Both the position numbers and the translations under genes were made by a program. A DNA stretch of 64,000 nucleotides from Cognatundibacterium luofuense. GTDB lineage: Bacteria; Pseudomonadota; Gammaproteobacteria; Burkholderiales; Burkholderiaceae_D. Of the stretch, positions 8,678 to 18,560 are shown piece after piece (position 1 is the stretch's first letter; each line of letters starts with the position of its first letter). The notes beneath the pieces were generated by a model, which was given only the letters and a program-made list of their open reading frames with translations, searched no databases and was not told the DNA's origin. Location: the NCBI RefSeq assembly GCF_018139685.1, contig NZ_JAGSPN010000009.1, forward strand, positions 124,001 through 188,000, given 5' to 3'.

Positions 8678-8995
8678 ATGACACAAAATGACATGATGGC
8701 TGAAATTCGCGATGCAAATCTCAGTTACCTGATGCTCGCGCAGCAAATGATTCGTGCTGATAAGGCTTCGGCGATCTTTCGCCTTGGTATCAGCAAAGAG
8801 ATTGCTGATTTGATAGAAGGTCTCAATAACTCTCAAATTTTGAAGCTTGCAGGTTCAAATATGATGCTTGCTAGGTTTCGCTTCGACGACAGCGCAATTC
8901 TTTGCATGCTGACAAACTATAATAAAGAGCGCTCACTGGCCCATTCTCATGCAGCCATTCTGATGGCGGCGCAACCTGTCGAAGAAATTCAGTAA
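8678..8995 (+). CDS. flhD: Flagellar transcriptional regulator FlhD
   Basis: FlhD forms the FlhD4C2 complex that activates class II flagellar promoters. The 105-residue product has the family's helical fold, with recognisable stretches SYLMLAQQMIRADKASAIFR and LAGSNMMLARFRFDD. The ribosome binding site AGGAGGG precedes the ATG. A long leader with three sigma-28-like promoters and a hairpin lies upstream. It is followed at 44 bp by flhC. Confidence 0.96.
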   Translation: MTQNDMMAEIRDANLSYLMLAQQMIRADKASAIFRLGISKEIADLIEGLNNSQILKLAGSNMMLARFRFDDSAILCMLTNYNKERSLAHSHAAILMAAQPVEEIQ

Positions 8996-9039
8996 TATAG
9001 TTTCTTGCAGGTTTCACTGGTTAGTTGAAGGAGAGTGTG

Positions 9040-9588
9040 ATGGCTGGCAAAAGTGTGGTTAATGAAGCAAATGAAATTCAACTCGCAATTGAATTAGTGA
9101 AACTTGGTGCTCGTCTGCAGTTACTAGAATCAGAGACCAGTCTTTCGCGGGAGCGGTTGCTCAAAATTTACAAAGAGTTGAAGGGCGTATCTCCTCCAAA
9201 GGGTATGCTTCCATTTTCCGCTGACTGGTTTATGACTTGGCAGCCAAATATTCATTCGTCACTGTTTATGAATATTTATCGCTACCTTGTTGAGCATGCG
9301 GATATTTCCGGGATTGACGCAATCATTAAAGCTTACCGGCTTTATTTGGAACAGGTCAGTTGTGTTTCACCTGATGATGCCGTATTGTCACTGACTCGTG
9401 CTTGGACTTTGGTTCGGTTTTTTGATGGAAAAATGCTGACTTTTGCGAAATGTTCAGAATGTGGTGGGCATTTCGTGGCACATTCACTCGACTTGCACAA
9501 CGAGTTTCGCTGTGGACTTTGTCATGTTCCTTCTCGTGCAGGCAAAACTAAAAAGTCAAAAGAGGGGGAATTGGCGATGGTTGCTTAA
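9040..9588 (+). CDS. flhC: Flagellar transcriptional regulator FlhC
   Basis: FlhC is the zinc-containing DNA-binding partner of FlhD. Four cysteines at C138, C141, C158 and C161 (CSECGG and CGLCH) match the family's Zn site almost position for position with the enterobacterial protein. The start chosen is ATG at 9040 with AAGGAGAG just upstream. An in-frame TTG at 9025 would place the ribosome binding site inside the gene. The product is 182 residues. Confidence 0.96.
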   Translation: MAGKSVVNEANEIQLAIELVKLGARLQLLESETSLSRERLLKIYKELKGVSPPKGMLPFSADWFMTWQPNIHSSLFMNIYRYLVEHADISGIDAIIKAYRLYLEQVSCVSPDDAVLSLTRAWTLVRFFDGKMLTFAKCSECGGHFVAHSLDLHNEFRCGLCHVPSRAGKTKKSKEGELAMVA

Positions 9589-9609
9589 TTAATAATTAAG
9601 GAGTTTGTA

Positions 9610-10386
9610 TTGTCTAGCAAGCGCTCTGCTTGGATTCGGTTTCGTTCCGCATTAACAGTACTCGCAACACAGATATTAATCGCGTCGGTTCTTTTTCTGC
9701 CGGCGTTGCAATTTGATTTTCGTAGTAAATTCCCCTTTACGCCACTGCTTCTATTGTTGGTGCAAGCGGCGCTAAGTGCAGCCGTAGCGCGCCTGTTGAG
9801 GCTCGAGCGGTGGTGGGTGCTGATGAGTTTTTTTGCGCCATTCCTATTTTTGGCGTCTCTGTTTGTTATAACGGATCATTGGTATTACCTGCTGATCTTC
9901 ATACTGTCTTTCACTATATACGGCGCGACTTTCCGAAGTCGGGTTCCGTATTTCCCCTCACCAGACAACATCACAGATTTACTCACTCCTGTCCTTCCGA
10001 TAGCTTCATTTAAGTTTTTAGATGTAGGTTCGGGGTTCGGGAAGGTGTTGTTTCCTTTGGCATCAAAGATGCCATCCGCATATTTTCGTGGCATTGAGTT
10101 AGCCTGGATGCCATTTTTCATTTCAGCACTTTTCGCAAAAATTGGAAAACATAGAAACGTTGAGTTCGTGCTTGGTGATTTTCAGCACATCAGTTTCACA
10201 GAGTTCGATGTTGTTTACACTTATTTGTCGCCTGTTGTAATGCAAAGTGTTTGGGCGAAAGCGTTGGCAGAAATGCGGCATGGAACATTATTTATCAGTT
10301 ATGAGTTTAATGTTGATGGAAGAAAGGCGGATTTTGAAATACAGTGTGTAGAAGAGGGCACATTCTTGTATGTGTGGAAAATGTAG
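9610..10386 (+). CDS. Membrane-anchored class I SAM-dependent methyltransferase-like protein
   Basis: A 258-residue protein with three or four hydrophobic segments (about 14-34, 43-62, 68-88, 91-106). A soluble Rossmann domain follows, with motif I FLDVGSGFGKV (136-146), the acidic residue in GIE (161-163), LGDF (188-191) and a motif IV-like FDVVYTYLSP. This is the layout of a small-molecule or protein methyltransferase facing the cytoplasm from the inner membrane; the substrate is unknown. The start is TTG with AAGGAG six bases upstream. It sits between flhC and motA, so a motility-linked role is inferred from position only. Confidence 0.75.
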   Translation: MSSKRSAWIRFRSALTVLATQILIASVLFLPALQFDFRSKFPFTPLLLLLVQAALSAAVARLLRLERWWVLMSFFAPFLFLASLFVITDHWYYLLIFILSFTIYGATFRSRVPYFPSPDNITDLLTPVLPIASFKFLDVGSGFGKVLFPLASKMPSAYFRGIELAWMPFFISALFAKIGKHRNVEFVLGDFQHISFTEFDVVYTYLSPVVMQSVWAKALAEMRHGTLFISYEFNVDGRKADFEIQCVEEGTFLYVWKM

Positions 10387-10525
10387 GGAAATCGTGTGTT
10401 GGGAATTGGAAATATTTCCTGCGCTAGTATCAATTTCTTGCATTTTTTCATGATTCCTATTGATCTGGCTGATATGATTGACGCTAGTGATATGAATAAT
10501 GCGTTTCTACAGAGGGGGTTTATCT

Positions 10526-11386
10526 GTGTTAGTCATCGTTGGCTATATCGTTGTTGTCGGTTCTGTGTTTGGTGGATTCGTCATGTCCGGCGGTCACCTT
10601 GCTGTTTTGTTTCAGCCACTCGAACTGTTGATGATTGGGGGGGCTGCAGTTGGTGCGTCTTTGGTAGGTAATAACGCTAAAAGTCTGAAAGCGACCCTGA
10701 AAGCGTTGCCGAGCATTTTTAAGGGTTCAAAGTACACAAAAGCACTTTATATGGAACTGATGACGATGATGTTTGATGTTCTCACCAAGGTGCGTAAAGA
10801 AGGTTTGATGTCTATCGAAGGTGATATCGAAAAACCAGAAGACAGCCCATTATTCAGTAAATACGCGTCTATTGTGCATGATCATCATCTGATGGAGTTT
10901 GTGTGTGATTATTTGCGGTTGATGGTGTCCGGCAATATGGATGCGTTTCAGATAGAAAATCTGATGGATAACGAGCTGGAAACGCACCACCACGAAGCGG
11001 CTGTACCAGCACATTTCATCGCGAAATTAGGTGATGGTTTACCTGCATTTGGTATTGTCGCCGCCGTAATGGGAGTGGTGCATACAATGGAGTCAGTTGG
11101 TATTCCTCCGGCAGAACTGGGAATATTGATTGCTCATGCGCTGGTTGGTACATTTCTCGGCATTTTGCTTGCATATGGCTTTATCGGCCCACTTGCCAGT
11201 TTGATCGAACAGCAAAACGAGGAATCAGCAAAAACATTTCAATGTACAAAAGTGATTTTGCTCGCAAGTTTGAATGGGTATGCGCCGGCGCTGGCTGTTG
11301 AATTTGGTCGAAAAGTACTTTATTCAACAGAGCGTCCATCATTCCGTGAGTTAGAAGAGCACATTAAACAATCGAAGTCGAAGTGA
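10526..11386 (+). CDS. motA: Flagellar motor stator protein MotA
   Basis: MotA forms the proton-conducting stator with MotB in the inner membrane. The protein begins MLVIVGYIVVVGSVFGG from a GTG start, with AGAGGGGG eight bases upstream; this matches the family N terminus, whereas an ATG at 10499 would add nine atypical residues. Four membrane segments are visible, with the large cytoplasmic loop between the second and third. The AFGIVAAVMGVVHTM and HALVGTFLGILLAYG helices line the channel. The product has 286 residues. Confidence 0.95.
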   Translation: MLVIVGYIVVVGSVFGGFVMSGGHLAVLFQPLELLMIGGAAVGASLVGNNAKSLKATLKALPSIFKGSKYTKALYMELMTMMFDVLTKVRKEGLMSIEGDIEKPEDSPLFSKYASIVHDHHLMEFVCDYLRLMVSGNMDAFQIENLMDNELETHHHEAAVPAHFIAKLGDGLPAFGIVAAVMGVVHTMESVGIPPAELGILIAHALVGTFLGILLAYGFIGPLASLIEQQNEESAKTFQCTKVILLASLNGYAPALAVEFGRKVLYSTERPSFRELEEHIKQSKSK

Positions 11387-11410
11387 TGCCTGGTGTAAGT
11401 GAGAGTTTAA

Positions 11411-12340
11411 ATGGCTAACGAAGAAGTAAGACCGATTATTGTAAAACGTATTAAGAAGCATGGTGGAGGACATCATGGTGGTGCATGGAAAATTGCTTAC
11501 GCCGATTTTGTAACGGCGATGATGGCATTTTTTTTGCTGATGTGGCTTCTTGGTTCTACCGCAAAAGGAAATCTTCAGGGGATTGCCGAGTATTTTCAAA
11601 CACCGCTCAAAGTTGCGATGTCGGGTGGTGACGGCAGCGGTGATAGCTCAAGTGTGATTAAAGGCGGCGGTAAAGATCTCAGCATGCGTGAGGGGCAAAA
11701 CAGAAAAGGTGATATCGACTCTCCTAAGAAAACATATAGCTTACAAGCAGCTGAAGCTGCATTGGCGAAAGAAGAGTCTGAACGATTGCAAAAATTAAAA
11801 GGGAAAATTGAGAATCTGATTGAGTCAAACCCTGCACTGAAACAGTATAAAAAACAACTGCTGCTTGATATTACAACGGAGGGGTTACGGATTCAGATGG
11901 TTGACGAGCAGAATCGGCCTATGTTTGCATTAGCGCGTGCTGAGTTGCAACCTTATACTCGTGAAATTTTGCATGAAATTGGTAAAGCGTTAAACGAAGT
12001 TTCAAACAAAATTAGTTTATCTGGCCATACCGATGCGACTCCTTACGGCCTTGGGGAAAAAGGCTACAGTAACTGGGAATTGTCAGCTGACAGGGCGAAT
12101 GCATCCAGACGAGAGTTGATTTATGGCGGGATGGATGATGCAAAGGTAATGCGTGTGGTTGGACTTTCATCTTCGGTACTTTTTGATAAAGATGATCCCT
12201 TTAATCCAATTAATCGCCGTATCAGTATTATTGTTATGAATAAAAAGACCGAAGAATCTGTAAGCAGGGATGGTGGTTCCGTTGAGGTAACCAGTCAGGC
12301 GGATTCCGGAGCGGGTGTATCCGTAAAATCGGAGAAATAG
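11411..12340 (+). CDS. motB: Flagellar motor stator protein MotB
   Basis: MotB anchors the stator to peptidoglycan and carries the proton-binding aspartate. The single membrane helix contains D32 in YADFVTAMMAFFLLMW. A plug/linker region follows, then an OmpA-like peptidoglycan-binding domain with LSGHTDATPYG and NRRISIIV. The 309-residue length is typical. It follows motA by 24 bp. Confidence 0.96.
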   Translation: MANEEVRPIIVKRIKKHGGGHHGGAWKIAYADFVTAMMAFFLLMWLLGSTAKGNLQGIAEYFQTPLKVAMSGGDGSGDSSSVIKGGGKDLSMREGQNRKGDIDSPKKTYSLQAAEAALAKEESERLQKLKGKIENLIESNPALKQYKKQLLLDITTEGLRIQMVDEQNRPMFALARAELQPYTREILHEIGKALNEVSNKISLSGHTDATPYGLGEKGYSNWELSADRANASRRELIYGGMDDAKVMRVVGLSSSVLFDKDDPFNPINRRISIIVMNKKTEESVSRDGGSVEVTSQADSGAGVSVKSEK

Positions 12341-12386
12341 CACTGTCGATCAGTAATATTATTAATTTCGGACAGGATGCTCAGAG

Positions 12387-12935
12387 ATGTCAGAAAAAAA
12401 ATTAATTGGATCTCAGGTAAAGCAGCTGCTCTCAGGAGTTTCTGATCACGGGCGTACGCATTTGCTTGAAGTAGAGACGGATCTGACTCAGACGGCCTTG
12501 TTGCTTGGTGAGGCAATCGAAAAGCTTGGAATCAGTTTCATGGCAATGCATGAAGCTGTCTTAAAAGAACAGCAAGAAATCGATGTGCTGATAAATGTTG
12601 GGAATGTCCCCCCCGAAAGTATCGAAAAAATCCGTGAAATTCAGCACGAAATAGGGCTGCATGTAAATGCAGCTGTTACTAGTCTTCAGTTTCAGGATCT
12701 CACAAGTCAGCTGATCTCACGCACAATTCAAAGATGTGAAGGACTGCGTGAAGTATTGAATCTGCTTGGCGCCGAAAGTGGACAGTCAGCAAGCGAAGAA
12801 ATTAATGAAAATATCGAACAAATCCTGCTAAATGCAATCGCACGACTAGAAAAACAGAGTAATGATCTTCAGACAGTGTTACGTAAAGCCGTGCATCAGA
12901 ATCATTTAGATAGTGGTGATATAGAACTTTTTTGA
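12387..12935 (+). CDS. CheZ-like chemotaxis protein (putative CheY phosphatase)
   Basis: A 182-residue, mainly helical protein between motB and cheY. The segment SLQFQDLTSQLI (99-110) matches the CheZ catalytic helix; the residues equivalent to the catalytic Asp and Gln of the DLTGQ motif are D104 and Q108. It is shorter than CheZ and lacks the usual C-terminal LLxSLGF CheY-docking helix. It ends instead in SGDIELF, which resembles the CheD tail in this cluster. Phosphatase activity on one of the two nearby CheY proteins is inferred. Confidence 0.65.
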   Translation: MSEKKLIGSQVKQLLSGVSDHGRTHLLEVETDLTQTALLLGEAIEKLGISFMAMHEAVLKEQQEIDVLINVGNVPPESIEKIREIQHEIGLHVNAAVTSLQFQDLTSQLISRTIQRCEGLREVLNLLGAESGQSASEEINENIEQILLNAIARLEKQSNDLQTVLRKAVHQNHLDSGDIELF

Positions 12936-12978
12936 TGGAATTCAGGCATTTGCCTTACATAAAGTAGATGGAGTAGAT

Positions 12979-13344
12979 ATGGCCAAGACAATTTTAGCTG
13001 TGGACGATTCTGGTTCCCTTAGACAAATGGTCGCTTTCAGTTTAAAAGCGGCTGGCTATCAGGTAATTGAAGCGGTAGATGGTCAGGATGGTCTTGAAAA
13101 GGCTCGAAATCAAGTAGTAGATCTTGTGCTGACCGACCAAAACATGCCAAGAATGGATGGTTTAACCCTTATCAAGTCTTTACGCGGATTGCCAACTTAT
13201 CAGCGAGTACCGATTTTAATGCTCACAACTGAGTCAAGTGATGAGATGAAATCAAAAGGGCGAGCTGCTGGTGCGAATGGCTGGCTGGTTAAGCCGTTTG
13301 ATCCTCAAAAGTTAACGGAAGTTGTGAAAAAGGTAATTGGCTAA
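12979..13344 (+). CDS. CheY-like single-domain response regulator
   Basis: A 121-residue receiver domain with acidic pair D9/D10, phosphoacceptor D53 in LTDQNMP, the conserved Thr in MLTTES and the Lys in WLVKPF. It has no output domain. It precedes cheA by 44 bp. It is clearly different from the second CheY at 20374, so it may act as a phosphate sink or have a separate target. Such PilG/CheY-like proteins are common first genes of chemotaxis operons in this order. Confidence 0.92.
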   Translation: MAKTILAVDDSGSLRQMVAFSLKAAGYQVIEAVDGQDGLEKARNQVVDLVLTDQNMPRMDGLTLIKSLRGLPTYQRVPILMLTTESSDEMKSKGRAAGANGWLVKPFDPQKLTEVVKKVIG

Positions 13345-13388
13345 ATTTAGCCTTTTTCCGATGAAATTGCTGAAAGCGGAGTTCGATA

Positions 13389-15395
13389 ATGACAATTGAC
13401 ATGAGTCAGTTTTTCCTGGTTTTTTTTGATGAAGCCGAAGAATTGCTGGCTGAGATGGAAAAATTGTTGCTGGAAGTCGACGCGTCCACTCCTGATCCGG
13501 AAGACTTGAATGCGATTTTCAGAACGGCACACTCAATTAAGGGGGGCTCCTCGACTTTTGGCTTAAATGATATGACCGATGTCACCCATGTCCTTGAGTC
13601 TTTGCTGGATAAAATCCGCAAAGGTGAAATGGCGTTGACCTCTGAACATGTCGATGCATTTCTGGCAGCAAAAGATATCTTAAAAATGCAATTAGATGGT
13701 CACAGGAATGGAAGCCCGGTAGACCAAGATGCAGTAGGTGATGTGCGTATGTTATTGCAATCATTGTCTCTCGATGCTCCGCCACCACCACCTGCTCCTG
13801 TAGTAGAAGATTTGCATATAGATACGGATTTTAAATCGGCATTTAAGATTGAAATGCCAAAAGTAAACCAGGGAGATACTGAGGCCTTGGTGGCTGAGCT
13901 CGGACTGCTGGGCGTAATATCAAGAGAGCCAGATACAGTTGACTCAATAATCTTGCATCTCAAGACAAATGAATCGGCTGATGACATTATTTCAATTTGT
14001 TCATTTATTCTTAATCCTGATGCGCTGAAAATCTCTGAAGAACCTGATTTGCTGGAGCAGCCAAAAGAGCTCTCTGAAGACGAGTTGGGATATGGATTCT
14101 TTGAGCCTTTGGATCAAATGTTCCCACCGATTGAGGATGCGGGCTCTGTTATTTCGGAGAAGCCGATCGAAATAGTCCATGAAAAAAAACCGGCGGCTAA
14201 AAAGGAACCTGAAAAAGCGCATGCTAACTCTGAGTCCTCAACTATCCGTGTCGGTATTGAAAAAGTAGATCAATTGATTAATTTGATCGGCGAGCTCGTG
14301 ATTACGCAGGCAATGATAGAGCAGCGTACCCAGCATCTTGATCCAATCATAAATGAACGTTTGCTTAGCAGCATCGCTCATCTGTCTCGCAATACAAGGG
14401 ATTTACAAGAAGCTGTGATGTCGATCCGAATGATGCCGATGGATTACGTATTTTCTCGTTTTCCTCGTATGGTGAGAGATCTTGCACATAAACTTGGTAA
14501 AAGAGTTGAGTTTGTTACTTATGGTGCTTCAACGGAATTGGATAAAGGATTGATTGAAAGAATCGTCGATCCCCTGACACATCTTGTTCGAAACAGTATT
14601 GATCACGGAATAGAAGTGCCAACTATCCGTAGTGCTGGAGGAAAAAGTGAAACAGGGCGCCTCTCCCTGTCAGCAGTCCATCAGGGAGGAAATATTGTCA
14701 TTGAAGTATCCGATGATGGCGGCGGATTAAACAGGGACAGGATTCTTGCAAAGGCCCGTGAAAATGGGCTTAATGCACCTGACTCAATGTCAGATTCCGA
14801 CGTCTGGCAACTGATCTTTGCACCTGGATTTTCGACTGCAGAAGTTGTTACTGATGTGTCTGGCCGTGGCGTGGGTATGGATGTCGTTAAAAGAAATATT
14901 ACGGCAATGGGCGGTGTCGTAGACATTCGATCGGCAAAAGGATTTGGGACCACCATCACAATTTCATTGCCACTGACATTGGCGATTCTTGATGGCATGT
15001 CCTTGAAGCTAGGTGAAGAAATTTACATATTGCCTTTGAACTATGTCGTTGAATCGTTACAACCGTCAATGGACGATGTTAAAGATATCAATGGTAAAAG
15101 TCAGGTGGTCAAAGTTCGGGATGAGTATTTGCCTTTAATACCGCTATATCGAATTTTTGATTTGAACCCTATTCATAGTTTGCCATCGGAGGGAATTGTG
15201 GTCATTGTTGAAGTTGACGGTAAGAAAGCAGCATTGTTTGTTGATGATCTTGTCGGACAACAGCAGGTCGTAGTAAAAAATATTGAATCAAATTATAAGA
15301 AAGTGCCATGTATTTCCGGGGCAACAATTTTGGGTGACGGCGGTGTTGCTTTGATTCTGGATGTGCCAGCAATAACAAGAGCAAGTGCAAATTAA
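13389..15395 (+). CDS. cheA: Chemotaxis histidine kinase CheA
   Basis: CheA autophosphorylates in response to receptor signals and passes phosphate to CheY and CheB. The HPt domain has H48 in AHSIKGGS. An acidic and Pro-rich linker with a P2-like region covers about 130-275. The dimerisation and HATPase domains follow (HLVRNSIDHGIE N-box, SDDGGGL, APGFST, GRGVGMDVV), then a C-terminal CheW-like regulatory domain. The 668-residue length is usual. It is the kinase of the flagellar cluster; a second CheA is encoded at 32431-34317. Confidence 0.97.
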   Translation: MTIDMSQFFLVFFDEAEELLAEMEKLLLEVDASTPDPEDLNAIFRTAHSIKGGSSTFGLNDMTDVTHVLESLLDKIRKGEMALTSEHVDAFLAAKDILKMQLDGHRNGSPVDQDAVGDVRMLLQSLSLDAPPPPPAPVVEDLHIDTDFKSAFKIEMPKVNQGDTEALVAELGLLGVISREPDTVDSIILHLKTNESADDIISICSFILNPDALKISEEPDLLEQPKELSEDELGYGFFEPLDQMFPPIEDAGSVISEKPIEIVHEKKPAAKKEPEKAHANSESSTIRVGIEKVDQLINLIGELVITQAMIEQRTQHLDPIINERLLSSIAHLSRNTRDLQEAVMSIRMMPMDYVFSRFPRMVRDLAHKLGKRVEFVTYGASTELDKGLIERIVDPLTHLVRNSIDHGIEVPTIRSAGGKSETGRLSLSAVHQGGNIVIEVSDDGGGLNRDRILAKARENGLNAPDSMSDSDVWQLIFAPGFSTAEVVTDVSGRGVGMDVVKRNITAMGGVVDIRSAKGFGTTITISLPLTLAILDGMSLKLGEEIYILPLNYVVESLQPSMDDVKDINGKSQVVKVRDEYLPLIPLYRIFDLNPIHSLPSEGIVVIVEVDGKKAALFVDDLVGQQQVVVKNIESNYKKVPCISGATILGDGGVALILDVPAITRASAN

Positions 15396-15410
15396 TAGGC
15401 AAAATTCATC

Positions 15411-15917
15411 ATGAGTATTTCGATGACAGACAACTCTGAATTGCAGGTTGCAAATAGCGTTGCAGATGCGGCCACGCATGAATATCTCGCATTTACGCTG
15501 GGGAATGAAGAGTATGGTATCGACATCCTGAAGGTTCAGGAAATTCGTGGTTATGAAGCAGTAACAAGGATTGCGAATGCGCCTGTATTTATGAAGGGTG
15601 TGATTAATTTACGCGGAATCATTGTGCCTATTGTTGACATGCGAATTAAATTTGCATTGGGCGATGTTATTTATGACCAATTTACAGTTGTCATCATTCT
15701 GAATATTTCCGGAAGGATTGTCGGCATGGTTGTGGACAGTGTTTCAGATGTAACTACACTCAAAAATGATCAAATCCGTCCTGCACCTGAAATGGGCACA
15801 ACTTTCAGCACAGATTTTCTGATCGGTTTGGGAACGTTTGATGAGCGTCTGCTGATACTTGTTGATATTGATAGATTGATGCTTAGTCCGGAAATGGCAT
15901 TGGTAGAAAACTCCTGA
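15411..15917 (+). CDS. cheW: Chemotaxis adaptor CheW
   Basis: CheW links CheA to chemoreceptors in the signalling array. The 168-residue protein has the single CheW fold, with [33 protein letters not shown] and [11 protein letters not shown]. It starts 15 bases after cheA; the ATG at 15411 or the one at 15423 may be used. Confidence 0.97.
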   Translation: MSISMTDNSELQVANSVADAATHEYLAFTLGNEEYGIDILKVQEIRGYEAVTRIANAPVFMKGVINLRGIIVPIVDMRIKFALGDVIYDQFTVVIILNISGRIVGMVVDSVSDVTTLKNDQIRPAPEMGTTFSTDFLIGLGTFDERLLILVDIDRLMLSPEMALVENS

Positions 15918-15947
15918 TAACACAATTCAAAGGAACTGGAGGAGAAC

Positions 15948-17645
15948 ATGAACCTGCGTACTTTAAAAATTGGTAAGAGGCTGACGTTTGCATTTGGATT
16001 AATCCTTGTAGGTATTTCTATCTTGATGTTGTTTATCAATGCGATGAATGCATCAACCAGGAAGACTGTCAGTGAATCCCTTAGTGTTGCCAGTCAGAAG
16101 CAGATGTTGGCAAATCAGTTGAAATCATCCCTTTATGAGTCAGGCATTGCTATGCGAAACATCGGAATTCAATCCGATGTTTCGGATATGCAAAAAGAAG
16201 AGGAAAAAGTTAAGAGTCAGCGCAAAAAATACGAAGAGGCAAAAGCCCAACTTGTATCGCTGGGACTTAGTGAGCAGGAAAACCAGATATTGGCAGAAGT
16301 CGCAAAAATTGATAATGAAATGGCTCAACCATTTAAAGATGCTATTGGGCAAGCGATGGCATTTAATGCTGAAGGATCTGTAAAGGTAATTTCCAGTATT
16401 CTCGAGCCATTAAGTAAAAAATCTATCCAGGAAATTAATAAGCTTGTCGATTTACAAACGGATGCATCGAAAGTTATTTTTGAAGATGCTGAGCGAAAAG
16501 GTAGCAGGCTTGGTTATGTTTTATATACGTCATTGATCGTTGCAATCCTTGTTGGTGGCGTTTTTGCTCTGGTCATTACAAAGAGTATCGTTAATCCATT
16601 GCATGAAGCAGTTGTTCTGGCTGAAACGGTGGCTGCTGGAGATTTGCGTAGTACCGTTGTTGTCGAAGGAGACGATGAGGTCGCACGCTTGCTCGCAGCA
16701 TTGAAAGATATGAACGACAAACTCGCCGCCACTGTTGGGCAAGTCCGCATTGGTACAGAATTGATTACAGTTGCTGCAAAAGAAATTTCCACCGGTAACG
16801 CGGATCTTTCCAGTCGGACAGAATCTCAGGCGAGTTCATTGGAGGAAACTGCTAGTTCAATGGAGGAGTTGACGAGTACTGTCAGACAAAATGCTGATAA
16901 TGCTCGCCAGGCGAATCAGCTAGTAGTGTCTGCGACTAACGTGGCAACTAAAGGCGGTGCGGTCGTTGACGAAGTTGTTAAAACAATGGGCTCGATTAAA
17001 GAAAGCTCCCGTAAGGTTGTTGATATTATTGGTGTTATCGACGGTATCGCTTTTCAGACAAATATTCTTGCTTTAAATGCTGCCGTGGAGGCAGCTCGTG
17101 CAGGTGAGCAGGGGCGAGGTTTTGCAGTTGTCGCAGCTGAAGTTCGTAGTCTTGCGCAACGCAGTGCCAGTGCTGCAAAAGAGATTAAGTCGCTGATTAG
17201 TGATTCGGTGGGAAAAGTTGATGAAGGTAGTAAGCTTGTTGATGAAGCCGGGCAGACAATGGGAGAAATCGTAACAAGTGTTCAGCATGTTGCAGATATT
17301 ATGAGCGAAATTTCCGCGGCCAGCCAGGAGCAGAGTGCTGGTATTGAGCAGGTTAACTTAGCAATTGCTCAGATGGATGAAATGACTCAGCAAAATGCTG
17401 CTCTAGTTGAGGAAGCTGCAGCAGCAGCGGAAAGTCTTGAAGAGCAAGCGCAGGCACTGGCTCAGGCTGTAAGTGTTTTCAAAGTAATGAATGAGCAATT
17501 TAATGCATCAGTTAGCCCTGTTTCCATCAGGCAGGATATCGTAAGAAGGGATGTATCAAAACCAACTCTGGCACATCATCCAAAAAAGGCAAGCGTTGCA
17601 GCATCTGTGAAAAATGATGCAGACGGTTCTTGGGAAGAGTTTTGA
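15948..17645 (+). CDS. Methyl-accepting chemotaxis protein
   Basis: A 565-residue transmembrane chemoreceptor. TM1 is at about 10-30, a four-helix-bundle periplasmic sensor at 31-185, TM2 at about 187-210, HAMP at 211-265, then the coiled-coil signalling domain with the hairpin tip [22 protein letters not shown] shortened here to its family core [20 protein letters not shown]. The protein ends in WEEF, a tether of the kind that recruits CheR and CheB in adaptation. The ligand is not predictable. It lies between cheW and cheR with GGAGGA before the ATG, and is the only receptor in the cluster. Confidence 0.96.
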   Translation: MNLRTLKIGKRLTFAFGLILVGISILMLFINAMNASTRKTVSESLSVASQKQMLANQLKSSLYESGIAMRNIGIQSDVSDMQKEEEKVKSQRKKYEEAKAQLVSLGLSEQENQILAEVAKIDNEMAQPFKDAIGQAMAFNAEGSVKVISSILEPLSKKSIQEINKLVDLQTDASKVIFEDAERKGSRLGYVLYTSLIVAILVGGVFALVITKSIVNPLHEAVVLAETVAAGDLRSTVVVEGDDEVARLLAALKDMNDKLAATVGQVRIGTELITVAAKEISTGNADLSSRTESQASSLEETASSMEELTSTVRQNADNARQANQLVVSATNVATKGGAVVDEVVKTMGSIKESSRKVVDIIGVIDGIAFQTNILALNAAVEAARAGEQGRGFAVVAAEVRSLAQRSASAAKEIKSLISDSVGKVDEGSKLVDEAGQTMGEIVTSVQHVADIMSEISAASQEQSAGIEQVNLAIAQMDEMTQQNAALVEEAAAAAESLEEQAQALAQAVSVFKVMNEQFNASVSPVSIRQDIVRRDVSKPTLAHHPKKASVAASVKNDADGSWEEF

Positions 17646-17672
17646 GTTTAAGATCTTTGCGGATAACTGCAT

Positions 17673-18560
17673 ATGAGAGATATTACAAAATCTGAAACAT
17701 CGAAAGAGTTTCAGTTCAGTCATCGCGATTTTGAACGTGTGCGCGGATTAATTTATAAGCGTGCCGGCATTTCTTTGGCTGATAGCAAAGAGGAAATGGT
17801 CTACAGCCGGCTTGCCCGCCGCTTGCGCGCAACTGGAATTGGTGCATTTTCTGATTATCTCGATTGGTTGGAAGGTGATCTTGAGAACGCAGAGTGGGAA
17901 TCATTTACGAATGCATTGACAACTAATCTGACATCATTTTTTCGTGAGGAGCATCATTTTCCGATTCTCGCAGAGCACGTTATGAAGTGCGAGCGACCAG
18001 TTAATATTTGGTGTTCAGCGAGCTCAACTGGTGAAGAGCCCTATTCAATTGCGATGACGCTTTGTGAAGCATTTGGAACATTACGTCCACCTGCACAAAT
18101 TATCGCGACAGATATTGATACAAACGTCTTGAATACCGCAGCACGCGGCGTCTATGGTGTTGATCGAATAGAGAAATTATCTCCAGAGAGAGTTCGGAAA
18201 TTCTTCTTGCGAGGAAAAGGTGCGCAGGATGGATATGTTAAGGTTAGACAGGAATTGCGTGACTTAATTACTTTTAAGCAACTGAATTTACTTGCTGACA
18301 GTTGGCCAATATCAGGTGAGTTTGATGCTGTCTTTTGTCGCAATGTTATGATTTATTTCGATAAGCCAACTCAAGGTAAAATTCTCAGAAAATTTGTTCC
18401 TCTAATGAAGCAAGATGCTTTGTTGTTTGCTGGGCATTCTGAGAATTTTTTGTATGTTTCTGACGAATTCCGATTAAAAGGAAAAACAGTCTACGAGCTC
18501 GCAAATGCTCCTTCACGTGGAAGAGCAGGGTCAGGTCAATTTCACAGAGGTAGCGTATGA
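17673..18560 (+). CDS. cheR: Chemoreceptor glutamate methyltransferase CheR
   Basis: CheR methylates receptor glutamates with SAM. The N-terminal helical domain (to about 85) is followed by the SAM fold, with [14 protein letters not shown], the acidic ATDID motif and [13 protein letters not shown]. The 295-residue length is typical. The stop overlaps the cheD start (ATGA), so translation of the two is coupled. Confidence 0.97.
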   Translation: MRDITKSETSKEFQFSHRDFERVRGLIYKRAGISLADSKEEMVYSRLARRLRATGIGAFSDYLDWLEGDLENAEWESFTNALTTNLTSFFREEHHFPILAEHVMKCERPVNIWCSASSTGEEPYSIAMTLCEAFGTLRPPAQIIATDIDTNVLNTAARGVYGVDRIEKLSPERVRKFFLRGKGAQDGYVKVRQELRDLITFKQLNLLADSWPISGEFDAVFCRNVMIYFDKPTQGKILRKFVPLMKQDALLFAGHSENFLYVSDEFRLKGKTVYELANAPSRGRAGSGQFHRGSV

